A stretch of DNA of 64,000 bases from Providencia alcalifaciens (GCF_020271745.1 NZ_CP084296.1:2356001-2420000); one strand, 5' to 3'. Shown: positions 42,658-52,305, numbered from the stretch's first letter. Program-made: numbers and translations. The notes: generated from the letters alone by a model not told the origin.

Positions 42658-45072
42658 ATGAATAAGGAAAATAAATTTTCTTATTGCCAGCTGTTTTTAA
42701 TTTTTATCGTACTGCATGTAAATAATTCCGATGCGTCTGAATCAATAAAGGGTGGAGCAGGAGCATCAATTAATTTTGATATCGACTCTTTAAAATCATT
42801 AGGGTATGGGGCAGAGGTCGCTGAATTTTTTATGAAGGGTAATCAGTTTTTACCCGGAAATCATGATGTCACTATAAAATTAAATGGCAGTAATGAATAT
42901 ACTGCGAATATTGAAATCAATGAAAACGGTGAGCTTTGCCTGACTGAAGGGTTAATGAGTAAGCTGAGGTTAAAAAAAGTTAACTTAGCTGACGGATGTA
43001 ATACATTCGAACAAATTTACCCTGACGCAAAAATTGTATTACATCCTAGCTCCTTCCAAATTGATATGGTAGTTGCCGAAGAAAATTTAGACCCAAAACT
43101 ACAAGGCAATGAGTTAACTTACGGTGGGTTTGGTGTTGTTAGTAACTATCAATTATATGGTATGCATATTAACAGTAATTACAGCCAACGTTTCTATCAA
43201 GGAGAGTTTGAAACAGGTATTAACTGGCACAATTGGGTTTTACGAAATAACAGTAGCCTCTCTGCTGGAGGTTCAAAATCACAATATCAATTTAATGAAA
43301 CTGTACTGTCAAAAAGCATCGAGCCTTTGCAGTCTTTATTAGATATTGGACAACTTAATACGCAAGGGGCATTTTTTGGGGGAACACCGCTTGATGGTGT
43401 GCAAATTTACTCAGATAGCTCTTTGCAAGGTTCGAATATTTTAGTTGTTCCGGTGACTGGGTTTGCAAGTACACCATCAACGGTTGAAGTTCAGCAAAAT
43501 GGACGGCTGCTATACCGAACGATGGTACCAGCAGGACCTTTTGAGTTAAATCGTATTAATAATGTGGTGATTGGCTCGCCTTTGGACGTCACTGTTTTCC
43601 AAGATAACGGGGAAAAACAGCAGTTTCAGGTGGTGACAGCCAACCAGCAAACTGCGATTTCGCCCATGAGTTATCAATTTTCAGTGGGGCGTCATCGTAG
43701 CCAAAGTGATCTACGAATGGATAAACCCATTATTGGCAGTGCAGAAATAAGTCAGCAATATGGCATGTCAAATTATGGCGCAGGCGTACTTTATTCAAAT
43801 CAATTTCAAGCGGTGAGTGGACGATTTAACTCTTACTTTGATTTCTCAACGCCGATTTCTACGGGGATAGGTGTTCAAAGTGCGAAAAATAATGAAAATC
43901 GCGGGGAGCAGATCGACTTCAATAGCAATATTGCATTTGAAAAAACGACATTCGGGGCATCTGTTTTATATCGCACGAATAAATTTCCAACTTTGGATAG
44001 CTCATTATTAAAAAAACAACCCGATCAGGATGAGCAAGAAAATACCAATGGATGGTTTAGTGGAGAACTGCAAACTACCTCCTCATTATATGCAAGTTGG
44101 GGTGATGTTACATGGGGGCGCTTTAGTACTAACGTAAACCATAATCATTTTTATGGCGATACATCTGATACCGTTTTTTATTCAGCGAGTTATGGTAGAA
44201 AAATTGCAGATGTGTTTTTGAATGTGAATTATCAAACCGGTGATGACCAAGATAGCCGAATTTTTGTTAATGCATCAATGCCATTAGGTAAGAAAAAGAA
44301 TATCAGTATGCAAAGCCAGCACTACCAAGATAAAAACATGGTAATGGCGAATTACAACCAGCAAGTTAGTGATAATTTAAGGTATTCAGTTGGGGCTGGC
44401 CGTAATGACAAGGTTAATGTCGTTAATGGAAGTATTAATAATGCCAATGCGTATAGCAATATTTCGCTGAGTGGTTCGATGTCTCAGGAGAATACGCACT
44501 CAGTCATGGTCTCTGCATCAGGTGGAATGGCGTATTCTGATGGGTTATTTGCAACGTCATCCGTGCCTTTAGGAGATACCTTTGGCATCGTGTATGTACC
44601 GGGTGCACCGGGAATTAGAGTCAACACGATGGGCAGTGGCACGACAATAACGAATCATTTTGGTACGGCAGCTATTTCATCGTTACCAAAAAACCAAAAG
44701 TCTACAGTGCAGTTAAATACAGAGAAACTGCCCCTAAATGTTCGTTTGGATACGACTTCGTTTGATGTTGCGGCAGCGAGAGGCACTGTAATGACGAAGC
44801 GCATTCAGGCAACGACAATGCGGCAATTATTGTTGAGCATTAAAATGGCCAATGGCGATGACGTTCCATTTGGTGCCAGTGTGCTCAATAAAAAAGGTAA
44901 TTATATGGGCGCCATCATGGGGGACGGTAATTTATTACTCAGTAATGAGCAAATTGGTGATGACATTATTTTACGCTCACTTAACTCTGATGATTGCATT
45001 ATTAAATATAACGTACCGGAAGTCTTTTCCGCTGAATCAATTTATGAAGAGGCAGATGCTATCTGCCTATAA
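42658..45072 (+). CDS. Fimbrial outer-membrane usher, operon 2
   Basis: 804 residues from the ATG at 42658 (GGAAA upstream; the 15 bp before it are also in frame). It has an N-terminal domain (FDIDSLKSLGYGAEVAEFF, FLPGNHDVTIKL), barrel and plug (STPSTVEVQQNGRLLYRTMV, VPAGPFELNRI) and C-terminal cysteines near DDCIIKYN and ADAICL. It is only distantly similar to the usher at 611-3100, so the two fimbriae are separate systems and not a recent duplication. Confidence 0.95.
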   Translation: MNKENKFSYCQLFLIFIVLHVNNSDASESIKGGAGASINFDIDSLKSLGYGAEVAEFFMKGNQFLPGNHDVTIKLNGSNEYTANIEINENGELCLTEGLMSKLRLKKVNLADGCNTFEQIYPDAKIVLHPSSFQIDMVVAEENLDPKLQGNELTYGGFGVVSNYQLYGMHINSNYSQRFYQGEFETGINWHNWVLRNNSSLSAGGSKSQYQFNETVLSKSIEPLQSLLDIGQLNTQGAFFGGTPLDGVQIYSDSSLQGSNILVVPVTGFASTPSTVEVQQNGRLLYRTMVPAGPFELNRINNVVIGSPLDVTVFQDNGEKQQFQVVTANQQTAISPMSYQFSVGRHRSQSDLRMDKPIIGSAEISQQYGMSNYGAGVLYSNQFQAVSGRFNSYFDFSTPISTGIGVQSAKNNENRGEQIDFNSNIAFEKTTFGASVLYRTNKFPTLDSSLLKKQPDQDEQENTNGWFSGELQTTSSLYASWGDVTWGRFSTNVNHNHFYGDTSDTVFYSASYGRKIADVFLNVNYQTGDDQDSRIFVNASMPLGKKKNISMQSQHYQDKNMVMANYNQQVSDNLRYSVGAGRNDKVNVVNGSINNANAYSNISLSGSMSQENTHSVMVSASGGMAYSDGLFATSSVPLGDTFGIVYVPGAPGIRVNTMGSGTTITNHFGTAAISSLPKNQKSTVQLNTEKLPLNVRLDTTSFDVAAARGTVMTKRIQATTMRQLLLSIKMANGDDVPFGASVLNKKGNYMGAIMGDGNLLLSNEQIGDDIILRSLNSDDCIIKYNVPEVFSAESIYEEADAICL

Positions 45073-45107
45073 TCTTAAGATTATTTGAATACAAGTTTGA
45101 GGTTTCA

Positions 45108-45794
45108 ATGAAAAAATTAATTTATATCACATTTTTAAGTTTAATAGGCTTAATGAGTGTATCTGCAAAAGCAAGTTTCCAATTAGAAACGATGACCGTT
45201 ATTTTAGATGCTGATGAAGAGCGTAAAGTATTTAGTGTAAAAAACACATCGAAAGAACCTATTTTATTATCAATAAAAGTCTCTGATTTAGAAGGGGCGA
45301 AACCTATGGCTAAAGATATTATGGTATCTCCACCAATTGTTAGAATTGAACCAAATGAAAGCCAGCAAATTAATTTTGTTTTAAAGAAAGGATTAGATTT
45401 AAAACAAGAAGAGATTTTACGTGTTTCTTTCCAAAGCATCGGTGCCGTTAAGCAAAACTCTGCAAAGATGCCTATTCGCCAAGATGTAGCCATGCTGATT
45501 ACGCCTACAAATGGGGGATTAAGTAAAACACCTTGGAAAAATATTACCGTTAATCAAAAAAATAACCAACTGACGTTGACGAATACAGGGAATCAAGTTG
45601 TTCGTTTATCACCTTCAGTGACGACATTACCAAGTAATGAAGATTATACCATTGACCAATTTTATTTAAGACCGAATGAAAGCAAAACGATCAATGTGAA
45701 AAATACTGTACAGGAGTTAGTGATTTCACCATTAAGTCGTTACGGTTTTAAAAACCAAAACAATGACACCATCAAAGTAACACATAACGAATAA
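45108..45794 (+). CDS. Periplasmic fimbrial chaperone, operon 2
   Basis: 228 residues. Signal peptide (LMSVSAKA), then FQLETMTVILDADEERKVFSV and SPPIVRIEPNESQQINFVL, the PapD-type domain 1 strand with the conserved basic and proline residues. Domain 2 has LTLTNTGNQVVRLSPSV. GAGG lies upstream. It serves the DUF1120-type subunits and usher of this operon. Confidence 0.93.
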   Translation: MKKLIYITFLSLIGLMSVSAKASFQLETMTVILDADEERKVFSVKNTSKEPILLSIKVSDLEGAKPMAKDIMVSPPIVRIEPNESQQINFVLKKGLDLKQEEILRVSFQSIGAVKQNSAKMPIRQDVAMLITPTNGGLSKTPWKNITVNQKNNQLTLTNTGNQVVRLSPSVTTLPSNEDYTIDQFYLRPNESKTINVKNTVQELVISPLSRYGFKNQNNDTIKVTHNE

Positions 45795-45865
45795 TTTGTA
45801 TCTATTAGCAGGGGGGAGATTAAATATTTAATTTTATCTTTCCCACACAGGAAAATATATAAAAT

Positions 45866-46207
45866 ATGAAAATTGTAGATGAAGAAAGTAAACCTGAAAA
45901 TTATGTTTACTCTATAATAACTGGCAAAGAACTAAAACGAATTCGTAAAATAAAAGGTTTCTCAGGTTCCAAGGTCGCTAGCCAGTTAGGCATTTCACAG
46001 CAGCATTATTCGCGATATGAGTGTGGGAAATGCCGTATTTCTGTTGATACATTATTAAGTGTTCTCTTTATTTTGGATTTTGATTTCGAAGTTTTTTTTA
46101 GCGAATTAAGGTTCCAGTTGAAGAATGATTATCAGGATAAAATTCCGAGTGTGAATTTAAGTGATACTCACAAGGATATTGAAAGCTATTTTGAAAGGAA
46201 AAAGTAG
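45866..46207 (+). CDS. MrpJ-like helix-turn-helix regulator
   Basis: 113 residues with an XRE-type helix-turn-helix (ELKRIRKIKGFSGSKVASQL, GISQQHYSRYECGKCRIS) and a short C-terminal tail. In Proteus mirabilis, small regulators of this type (MrpJ and paralogues) are encoded at the ends of fimbrial operons and repress motility while fimbriae are made. The SQQxxSRYE core and the position after the chaperone gene match that pattern. The motility link here is inference. Confidence 0.82.
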   Translation: MKIVDEESKPENYVYSIITGKELKRIRKIKGFSGSKVASQLGISQQHYSRYECGKCRISVDTLLSVLFILDFDFEVFFSELRFQLKNDYQDKIPSVNLSDTHKDIESYFERKK

Positions 46208-46265
46208 GGTTACATCTAATAACTTCTCTTTATTTATTGTTTTCTATATTTATTTTAATTGAAAG

Positions 46266-46286
46266 TCTGACGTCGGTCAGGTTTTT
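46266..46286 (+). terminator. Weak terminator after the MrpJ-like gene
   Basis: Short stem CTGAC/GTCAG with a four-base loop followed by GTTTTT, about 60 bp after the stop. The stem is only 5 bp, so strength is doubtful. Confidence 0.4.
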
Positions 46287-46850
46287 ATATTAATGAGTTG
46301 CTAATGGAATGCAAAACCAAGTTTACCGAATAGTCGAAATTATCTTGATACTGAATTTATCTCAAGGGATGTTTAAGATACTTAATGATGACATTTCAAT
46401 TTAATATTGTAATGTTCATTATTGGCTGATTGATATTAATTTCACTGGTTTTTAGATGACTTTTTATTTATTTGTTTTCATTTTTTTTGAATGATTAAAT
46501 AATGATGAAAGTGCTAAAAATATGATGAAGCATAATAGGTCACTCAAGGTAAATTAAAGGGCTCAAATATCGATAATTAAAGTATTATTATTTTTTTTGT
46601 TTAGTGAATGAAAGAATTTTTAATAATGACGTTATTGATAAATAAAATCCACCTGCTAGTTATGGAATAAAATAAAGGCATATAATATTTTTTATTTTTC
46701 GCTTCTAATTACTGTGAGGTTTTTTATGATGCGCCAGATTGAAATAGAGTATGCTTCCATAAAAAATAAGTTATTTAAATATTAACTAATACAATCCATT
46801 GGCTGAAAATTAATAATTAAAAGTAAGTATTGATAAATGATTTTTTAAAA
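46287..46850. other. Gene-free AT-rich region
   Basis: About 560 bp with only very short frames, the longest clear one being 19 codons from about 46726. Nothing recognisable was found. It separates the fimbrial operon from the azoR/lysR deletion scar. Confidence 0.5.
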
Positions 46851-46884
46851 AATCCCCACGATTAAATAATTTAGAGTGGGGATT
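46851..46884. terminator. Terminator downstream of azoR remnant
   Basis: 9-bp stem AATCCCCAC/GTGGGGATT with a 16-nt loop and T/A-rich flanks, 17 bp past the azoR stop. It is probably the original azoR terminator, kept although the gene is broken. Confidence 0.75.
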
Positions 46885-46900
46885 TATTTTATTATGATAC

Positions 46901-47300
46901 TTAATAATGAATGAGGTGCATTAATTGTTGTTGAGCTTTGGCGAGTCCAGCCTCATAACCTTCGGGTTTCATATCTAAACCTTCTGCATAGATAAACTGA
47001 ACATCGTTAATACCCATTAACCCTAATACAGAGTTTAAATAAGGGGTAATTGCATCGGTTTCTTGCCCGTAATGAATACCGCCTCGAGCACTAAATACCA
47101 GCGCTTTGACATTTTCCACTAACCCCAGTGGGTAGGTTGCGGTATAGCGAAAAGTTTCTCTAGCACGAACCACTAAATCAAACCAATTTTTCAATTCAGT
47201 TGGTACATTGAGATTGTACATTGGCGCACCAAGGAGCAGTAAGTCACTCTCTTTAAGCTCTGCAAGAGCACTGTTATTTACCAACCAGTAAATTGATGAT
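46901..47300 (-). pseudogene. azoR: FMN-dependent NADH-azoreductase, 5'-truncated
   Basis: About 130 residues match the C-terminal two thirds of AzoR: LLLLGAPMYNLNVPTELKNW, FDLVVRARETFRYTATYPLG, FSARGGIHYGQETDAITPYL and the end region. The N-terminal FMN phosphate-binding part and the start codon are missing. The frame continues to about 47317 only through unrelated codons. At about 47290-47300 it runs into the remnant of a LysR gene on the other strand, which marks a deletion endpoint. The remaining frame is intact but without a start it is presumably non-functional. Confidence 0.85.
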
Positions 47301-47541
47301 GGATGATATGCAAACAATTATGTTGGCGACAATAAAAGGGGCGGGAATTGCGTATTTACCACAGTGGCTGGTGCAAGAAAAAATAAACTCGGGGCGGCTT
47401 GTCGAGGTTTTATCTGATTATCAAAGTGTCCGTTACCCAATTTCTGTCGTGTGGGTTGCAACTTCCTTTTTACCACTAAAAATAAGAGTGGTTATCGATG
47501 CTATTCGTGAAAAATTAGCCTTAAGTCTAAGGTCAGAATAG
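47300..47541 (+). pseudogene. LysR-family regulator, 3' remnant
   Basis: About 78 residues match the C-terminal end of a LysR effector domain (DDMQTIMLATIKGAGIAYLP, QWLVQEKINSGRLVEVLSDY, VWVATSFLPLKIRVVIDAIR). The DNA-binding domain and most of the effector domain are gone. Divergent lysR-azoR pairs are common in enterobacteria, so one deletion that removed both 5' parts and the shared promoter explains this junction. Confidence 0.82.
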
Positions 47542-47622
47542 TTTTTATTGAATACACCTTGCTCTTGGTGAGATTTTAATTCCATTATTTTAAATCAGTT
47601 ATGAAATGTAATTTTTTAGAAA

Positions 47623-47787
47623 TCATAACGATTCCGTCAAATAGCCTTTATCCGGTGGTAGCCTTAAGCAGTTTATAAAGGGACCACGGGTTCTTTCACA
47701 CTTTTTCACGTTGTTGTTGTGAGACCAGTCACGTAAATCATCATCAGTGAACAATTTGTCATGATTAAATTTGAAATTAAAATTCAT
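47623..47787 (-). CDS. Possible small protein, 54 residues
   Basis: An open frame from an ATG at 47787 to TGA encodes a hydrophilic protein starting MNFNFKFNHDKLFTDDDLRD and ending PPDKGYLTESL, with two cysteines. Its amino-acid composition looks coding rather than random. No ribosome-binding site is visible and the start overlaps the murQ operator region. It may be a remnant of a longer gene. I do not recognise a family. Confidence 0.35.
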   Translation of the reverse strand: MNFNFKFNHDKLFTDDDLRDWSHNNNVKKCERTRGPFINCLRLPPDKGYLTESL

Positions 47788-47801
47788 AAATAGTATTTTT
47801 T

Positions 47802-47820
47802 AATGAAATATAGTTTCATT
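47802..47820. promoter_or_regulatory. Candidate MurR operator
   Basis: Inverted repeat AATGAAA-N5-TTTCATT immediately upstream of the murQ ribosome site. TGAAA/TTTCA half-sites are typical of RpiR/MurR-family regulators, and the operon encodes one. Assignment is by position and motif. Confidence 0.6.
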
Positions 47821-47831
47821 TGGGGTGTGCC

Positions 47832-48752
47832 ATGTCAGTAACCGAAAATACGCTTAGGGATTGTTTGAACAATGAACTTAATCAGGACACATTGCAGTTT
47901 TCTCGCTTAGAGACTTTATCCATGTTAACGGTAATTAATCAGGCAGATAGCACGGTAGCGACGGCATTACAGTCCGTATTGCCTGAACTCGCCAATGTGG
48001 TGGATGTGATTTCAGAGCAGTTAAAACAAGGAGGGCGGATCTTTTATGTGGGTGCTGGCACCAGCGGGCGACTGGCGGTATTAGACAGTGCAGAGTGCCC
48101 GCCAACATTTGGTACATCACCAGAAATGGTGCAATCGATTATTGCGGGCGGTCATTCAGCCATGCTGAAAGCCGTTGAAAATATTGAGGATTCAACGCAA
48201 GCTTCGGTGGAAGAGCTGCGAGCACGCGGCGCAACAGAGAAAGATGTGATTATCGGAATAGCGGCAAGCGGACGAACACCATTTACCGTAGCGGCGATTG
48301 AATATGGTAATCAAATCGGGGCATTAACCGTGGGGATAACCACCCGTGGGCGCGGTTTACTGAGTGATTTAGCGCAGTATGCCATTGCACCGGATGTAGG
48401 GGCGGAAGTGCTTTCTGGCTCCACGCGTATGAAAAGCGGGACTGCACAGAAAATGATTTTAGGCATGCTAAGCACCTGTGTCATGGGGCGTTTAGGACGA
48501 ATTCATACCAATTTAATGGTCGATGTGATGGCGAGCAATATTAAATTACTGCGTCGTGCTGAACGCATTGTTGGGGAAGTGTGCGGGATTGATGTGGACA
48601 CAGCGGCAGCACTATTGAAGCAGGTGGATTACCACCCGCGTCGCGCCATTTTGATGTATGAATTGAATATTTCCGCACAACAAGCGACAGAGATTGTTCA
48701 GCGTAACCCGAATACCAGTTTGGATTCGATGCTAAATAGTCACAGTGAATAG
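47832..48752 (+). CDS. murQ: N-acetylmuramic acid 6-phosphate etherase
   Basis: 306 residues from the ATG at 47832 (GGGGT upstream; a TTG four codons earlier is rejected). SIS-fold motifs include FYVGAGTSGRLAVLDSAECP, PPTFGTSPEMVQSIIAGG, GIAASGRTPFTVAAIEYG and SGSTRMKSGTAQKMILGM. It removes lactate from MurNAc 6-phosphate to give GlcNAc 6-phosphate, in cell-wall recycling and use of external MurNAc. It heads the murQ-murP-murR operon. Confidence 0.96.
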   Translation: MSVTENTLRDCLNNELNQDTLQFSRLETLSMLTVINQADSTVATALQSVLPELANVVDVISEQLKQGGRIFYVGAGTSGRLAVLDSAECPPTFGTSPEMVQSIIAGGHSAMLKAVENIEDSTQASVEELRARGATEKDVIIGIAASGRTPFTVAAIEYGNQIGALTVGITTRGRGLLSDLAQYAIAPDVGAEVLSGSTRMKSGTAQKMILGMLSTCVMGRLGRIHTNLMVDVMASNIKLLRRAERIVGEVCGIDVDTAAALLKQVDYHPRRAILMYELNISAQQATEIVQRNPNTSLDSMLNSHSE

Positions 48753-48805
48753 CGTAAAACATAACATAAACAGAGTCATAACGCAGTCGACACCGGGGAA
48801 ATCCT

Positions 48806-50170
48806 ATGGCTAATAAGATAGAACATCTGGACGTGCTCGCCAGAGAAATAGAAAAATACGCGGGCGGGTTTGAAAACGTGGGTACCTTAACTCACTGCAT
48901 GACGCGTATCCGTCTGGTTTTAAAAGATAATAGTAAATTTGATGCGGATGCACTCAAACAAGTGGAAGGTGTGAAGGGTGTTATTTTTAATGGTGAACAA
49001 CAGCAAGTGATTGTGGGCATGGGGACGGCGGCAAAAGTCTTCTCTGTGATGAATAAAAGAATGCAAAACAGCGGCGTAGCGAGTGATGAAAGTACCTCAT
49101 CAGTACCAGAGAAAAAATCGTTCTCTATCCGCCGCATGCTCAATACGTTAGCCGCAATTTTCGTCCCAACCATTCCTGCGTTAATTGGTTGTGGTCTGAT
49201 TATGGGGTTGATAAATATTGTGCGCTTAGTCGCGCCGGGCGTGGTTGAGCAGTTCCCGGAGCTGTTTAAATTATTAAAACTAATCGGCAGTGCCGTGTTT
49301 ACTTATTTATCCATTATGATTGGGGTAAATACCGCGAAAGAGTTAGGCGCATCCACGTCGATTGGTGCGGTAATGGCGGGGCTTTTAGCGATGCCGGGAT
49401 TAGCTGATATCACCTTATTTGGTGAAAAGCTCCAGCCGAATAGCGGTGGAATTTTCGCGGTGCTGATGGTGGTGGTGTTCTCCTCTAAATTTGAAGTGTG
49501 GTTTAGAAGCATCATCAAAGAGAGTTTGGATCTGATTGTGACGCCGTTTGTGACGATTTTAGTCTCTGCAATGGTGGCGCTTGTGGTCTTCCAACCAGCG
49601 GGCCATTATCTGAATCAAGTGTTGGCGCAAGGAGTTTCTGTAGCGCTACTGAGTAGTGGCGGTGGCGCGGTGGCAACGGGCGGTATCTTAGGTGGTAGCT
49701 TCTTGTTCTTATTGCTCACAGGTTTGCACCAAGGCTTGATCCCAATTCACGCGGAAATTCTACAAACTTTTGGTTTGAACTATTTATTCCCAATCTTAGC
49801 CATGGGCGGAATGGGGCAAGTGGGTTCATGTTTCTGGGTATTCCTAAAAACCAAAAACCAACGCTTAAAGAAAACCTTAGTGGGGGCATTACCCGTCGGC
49901 ATCTTCGGCGTGGGTGAGCCATTATTGTTTGGGGTTTCATTACCATTGGGTAAACCGTTTATTGCAGGCTGTATCGGTGGTGCCGCGGGCGGTGCGCTGA
50001 TGGCGTTCTTCCATGTGGGGATTATTATTCCATTTGGCACCGCAGGCTTATCCTTAATTCCGTTGGTGGGTGATGGGCAAATTCTGGATTTTCTGATTGC
50101 GGTAGCAGGTGCATGGATTGTCGGTTTCATTGCCAGTATGATAATAGGCTTCAACGATCCAGAAAAATAA
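48806..50170 (+). CDS. murP: PTS N-acetylmuramic acid transporter, EIIBC
   Basis: 454 residues. The N-terminal EIIB domain has the phosphorylated cysteine Cys31 in LTHCMTRIRLVLKD. After a linker comes a membrane EIIC domain (IFVPTIPALIGCGLIMGLIN to the C-terminus), with the GVGEPLLFGVSLPLGKPF signature. There is no EIIA domain, as in E. coli MurP, which borrows the glucose EIIA. It imports and phosphorylates MurNAc for MurQ. Confidence 0.94.
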   Translation: MANKIEHLDVLAREIEKYAGGFENVGTLTHCMTRIRLVLKDNSKFDADALKQVEGVKGVIFNGEQQQVIVGMGTAAKVFSVMNKRMQNSGVASDESTSSVPEKKSFSIRRMLNTLAAIFVPTIPALIGCGLIMGLINIVRLVAPGVVEQFPELFKLLKLIGSAVFTYLSIMIGVNTAKELGASTSIGAVMAGLLAMPGLADITLFGEKLQPNSGGIFAVLMVVVFSSKFEVWFRSIIKESLDLIVTPFVTILVSAMVALVVFQPAGHYLNQVLAQGVSVALLSSGGGAVATGGILGGSFLFLLLTGLHQGLIPIHAEILQTFGLNYLFPILAMGGMGQVGSCFWVFLKTKNQRLKKTLVGALPVGIFGVGEPLLFGVSLPLGKPFIAGCIGGAAGGALMAFFHVGIIIPFGTAGLSLIPLVGDGQILDFLIAVAGAWIVGFIASMIIGFNDPEK

Positions 50171-50185
50171 TAAGAAGGTGTAGCC

Positions 50186-51028
50186 ATGTCAGCACTGACA
50201 GTAAAATTGGAAAGCTTATTGACGAGAGGCAAAGGCACAGAGCAGCGTATAGCGAGGTTTTTGCTGGAATATCGCGATAGCCTTGTGGCAATGAATGCCG
50301 CTGAATTGGCTCGTGAGGCTGGTGTGAGCAGTGCATCTGTTATTCGTTTTGCTAGGCAAATGGGCTACCGTGGCTATCCTGAATTCAAAGTCGATTATTT
50401 ATCTGACGAGAAGCAACAAAAAGCGGAAAGTTTGTATGGCAACTTGAGTCGTAACGATGATACGGCTCAGATTATTGCTAAATCTGGGCAGTTATTTATT
50501 CGCGCGATTGAAAAATCCTTAGAACTGTTAGAGCCCTCCGCGGTTGACGCCGTCGCGCAAAAATTGGTTGAAGCCAAGCGCATTGTGCTATTTGGTATTG
50601 GCTCGTCAGCGATTGTGGCGAATGATATTTTTCATAAACTTATTCGCGTTAATAAATCGGCGTTATTTAGCCCTGATTTACATGTGCAACTGAGCTATTC
50701 GGCAAATTTAGGTGAAGGGGATCTCGCCATCGCCGTAACGGCAAGGGGCAATACGCCAGAAGTTAACCGAATGCTGCACTCAGCGCATGAAAATGGTTGC
50801 ACGACGATTGCTTTAACGCGCTTTGGGCAAGATGACGCGGCGCGTCTCGCGGATTTAACGCTGCCATATTACTATGATGAACAACACTCTCAGTTGGGGG
50901 TGATCACCCCTCAAGTGTTGCAGATGGTGATATTCGATACGCTATTTTTCAAATATTTAACCCTTACCAATGAAGATGCTGACATCGCATTGCAAAAAGG
51001 TCGACAAGCCGTTACTCAGGCAGGATAA
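50186..51028 (+). CDS. murR: RpiR/MurR-family transcriptional regulator
   Basis: 280 residues. The helix-turn-helix domain is LAREAGVSSASVIRFARQMG. The SIS sugar-phosphate domain includes RIVLFGIGSSAIVANDIF and LAIAVTARGNTPEVNRML. In E. coli MurR represses murQP and is relieved by MurNAc 6-phosphate. There it is divergent; here it is the third gene in the operon, 15 bp after murP, so it would be autoregulated. Confidence 0.88.
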   Translation: MSALTVKLESLLTRGKGTEQRIARFLLEYRDSLVAMNAAELAREAGVSSASVIRFARQMGYRGYPEFKVDYLSDEKQQKAESLYGNLSRNDDTAQIIAKSGQLFIRAIEKSLELLEPSAVDAVAQKLVEAKRIVLFGIGSSAIVANDIFHKLIRVNKSALFSPDLHVQLSYSANLGEGDLAIAVTARGNTPEVNRMLHSAHENGCTTIALTRFGQDDAARLADLTLPYYYDEQHSQLGVITPQVLQMVIFDTLFFKYLTLTNEDADIALQKGRQAVTQAG

Positions 51029-51034
51029 ACTACC

Positions 51035-51817
51035 ATGATTGTCACAGAGTTAGCCATCGGCGCACTGATTGGCTTGATAATAAGCACAACCGGTGTAGGC
51101 GGCGGTGTGATTGTTTTACCTATATTGACCTATTTTTTTGGGCTTAACGCCTTAGCCGCAGTGGCAACCGCTAACTTTCTCTCTATGTTGATGAAGGTCT
51201 CTTCGTCATACATGCATTTTCGATTAGGTAATATTCCTTTAAAAGGGGCGATGATTGTCTTGGCGATTATGTTGCCAAGTACGTTTTTATCCAGCCTGTT
51301 GGTGACGTGGATAGGCAGTATCCCTGCCTATGAAAAACAGGTGGAGTGGGGCATTAATGTTTTAGTCTCCGCCGCCATTATTTTTTCGTTGTATTTATTT
51401 ATTCAACGGATGTTTTTTGCCAATCCGCGTAAAAAAATTGCTGTGAAAGAAAACCAATTGAAAGCGATGGTGATCCCTGCGGTGTTGGCGGGGATAGTAT
51501 TAGGCGCAACTGGGGTTGGCGGTGGAGTAGTCGTTCTGCCGATGTTATTGCGTTATATGGATTTAAATATCAAGCAAGCCATTGGTACATCAATTGTGGT
51601 GACGACCGTGTTATCCGGCTCTTCGGCGCTGGCCTATGCGCAAGATGGTCATACGGATTTAAAACTGGCACTCATTTTATGTGCGGGGGCGCTGTTAGTG
51701 ATGCCTCTGGCAAAATATTTGCTGGTTAAATTGTCTGAACGAACTTTCCAATATATTACATTATTGCTGATTTTATGCAGTGCGGTGATGATGACTTGGA
51801 AAGTGATTATGCCGTAA
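51035..51817 (+). CDS. TauE/SafE-family membrane protein
   Basis: 260 residues with about eight helices and two glycine-rich repeats (ISTTGVGGGVIVLPIL and GATGVGGGVVVLPMLL). It starts 6 bp after murR, so it belongs to the MurNAc operon. TauE/SafE proteins export small anions. Since MurQ releases D-lactate, an organic acid exporter would make sense here, but that is inference. It is not close to the other TauE-like protein at 29747-30565. Confidence 0.85.
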   Translation: MIVTELAIGALIGLIISTTGVGGGVIVLPILTYFFGLNALAAVATANFLSMLMKVSSSYMHFRLGNIPLKGAMIVLAIMLPSTFLSSLLVTWIGSIPAYEKQVEWGINVLVSAAIIFSLYLFIQRMFFANPRKKIAVKENQLKAMVIPAVLAGIVLGATGVGGGVVVLPMLLRYMDLNIKQAIGTSIVVTTVLSGSSALAYAQDGHTDLKLALILCAGALLVMPLAKYLLVKLSERTFQYITLLLILCSAVMMTWKVIMP

Positions 51818-52305
51818 AGATAAAATAATTGTTTTCTTGCTTGCTTTTTTTCATCTATCTTAAGTTGATAGTTTAAATATAAACTTCTGGATGAGGTTTT
51901 ACGCTGTATCAAAATTAGTTATAAATTAAGATAGTTTTCTATTTAATACATACCTAAAAAGAAACTCAAGTTTTGAAAAGACAAATATAATTGATTTTTT
52001 GTTTGTTTAATTGAAAATAATATTATCATTAATAAAATACTTAACTATAATAAATTCTTGTTCATTAAAAATAAATCTATTTTTGATTTTTATAGAGCGA
52101 TTTTTATTGTTAGATTTTAATTTATGATGCTATCTTTTTTGTATGTGTAATAATTGATATTGTTTTTTAAATAATTGATATTGAAGTAGATGCTCTTATA
52201 AAGATAGAGTTTTTAATTGATTTAAAATTGCGATTTATATTTTTTGGAAATAGGCTTTTTATTTTCCATAAGTATTGAAATGCATCAATCTAAAATGATC
52301 CTATT
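51818..52305. other. AT-rich gene-free region
   Basis: About 490 bp of very AT-rich sequence without credible frames, terminators or repeats. It marks the change from the core-like block to accessory DNA on the right. Confidence 0.5.
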
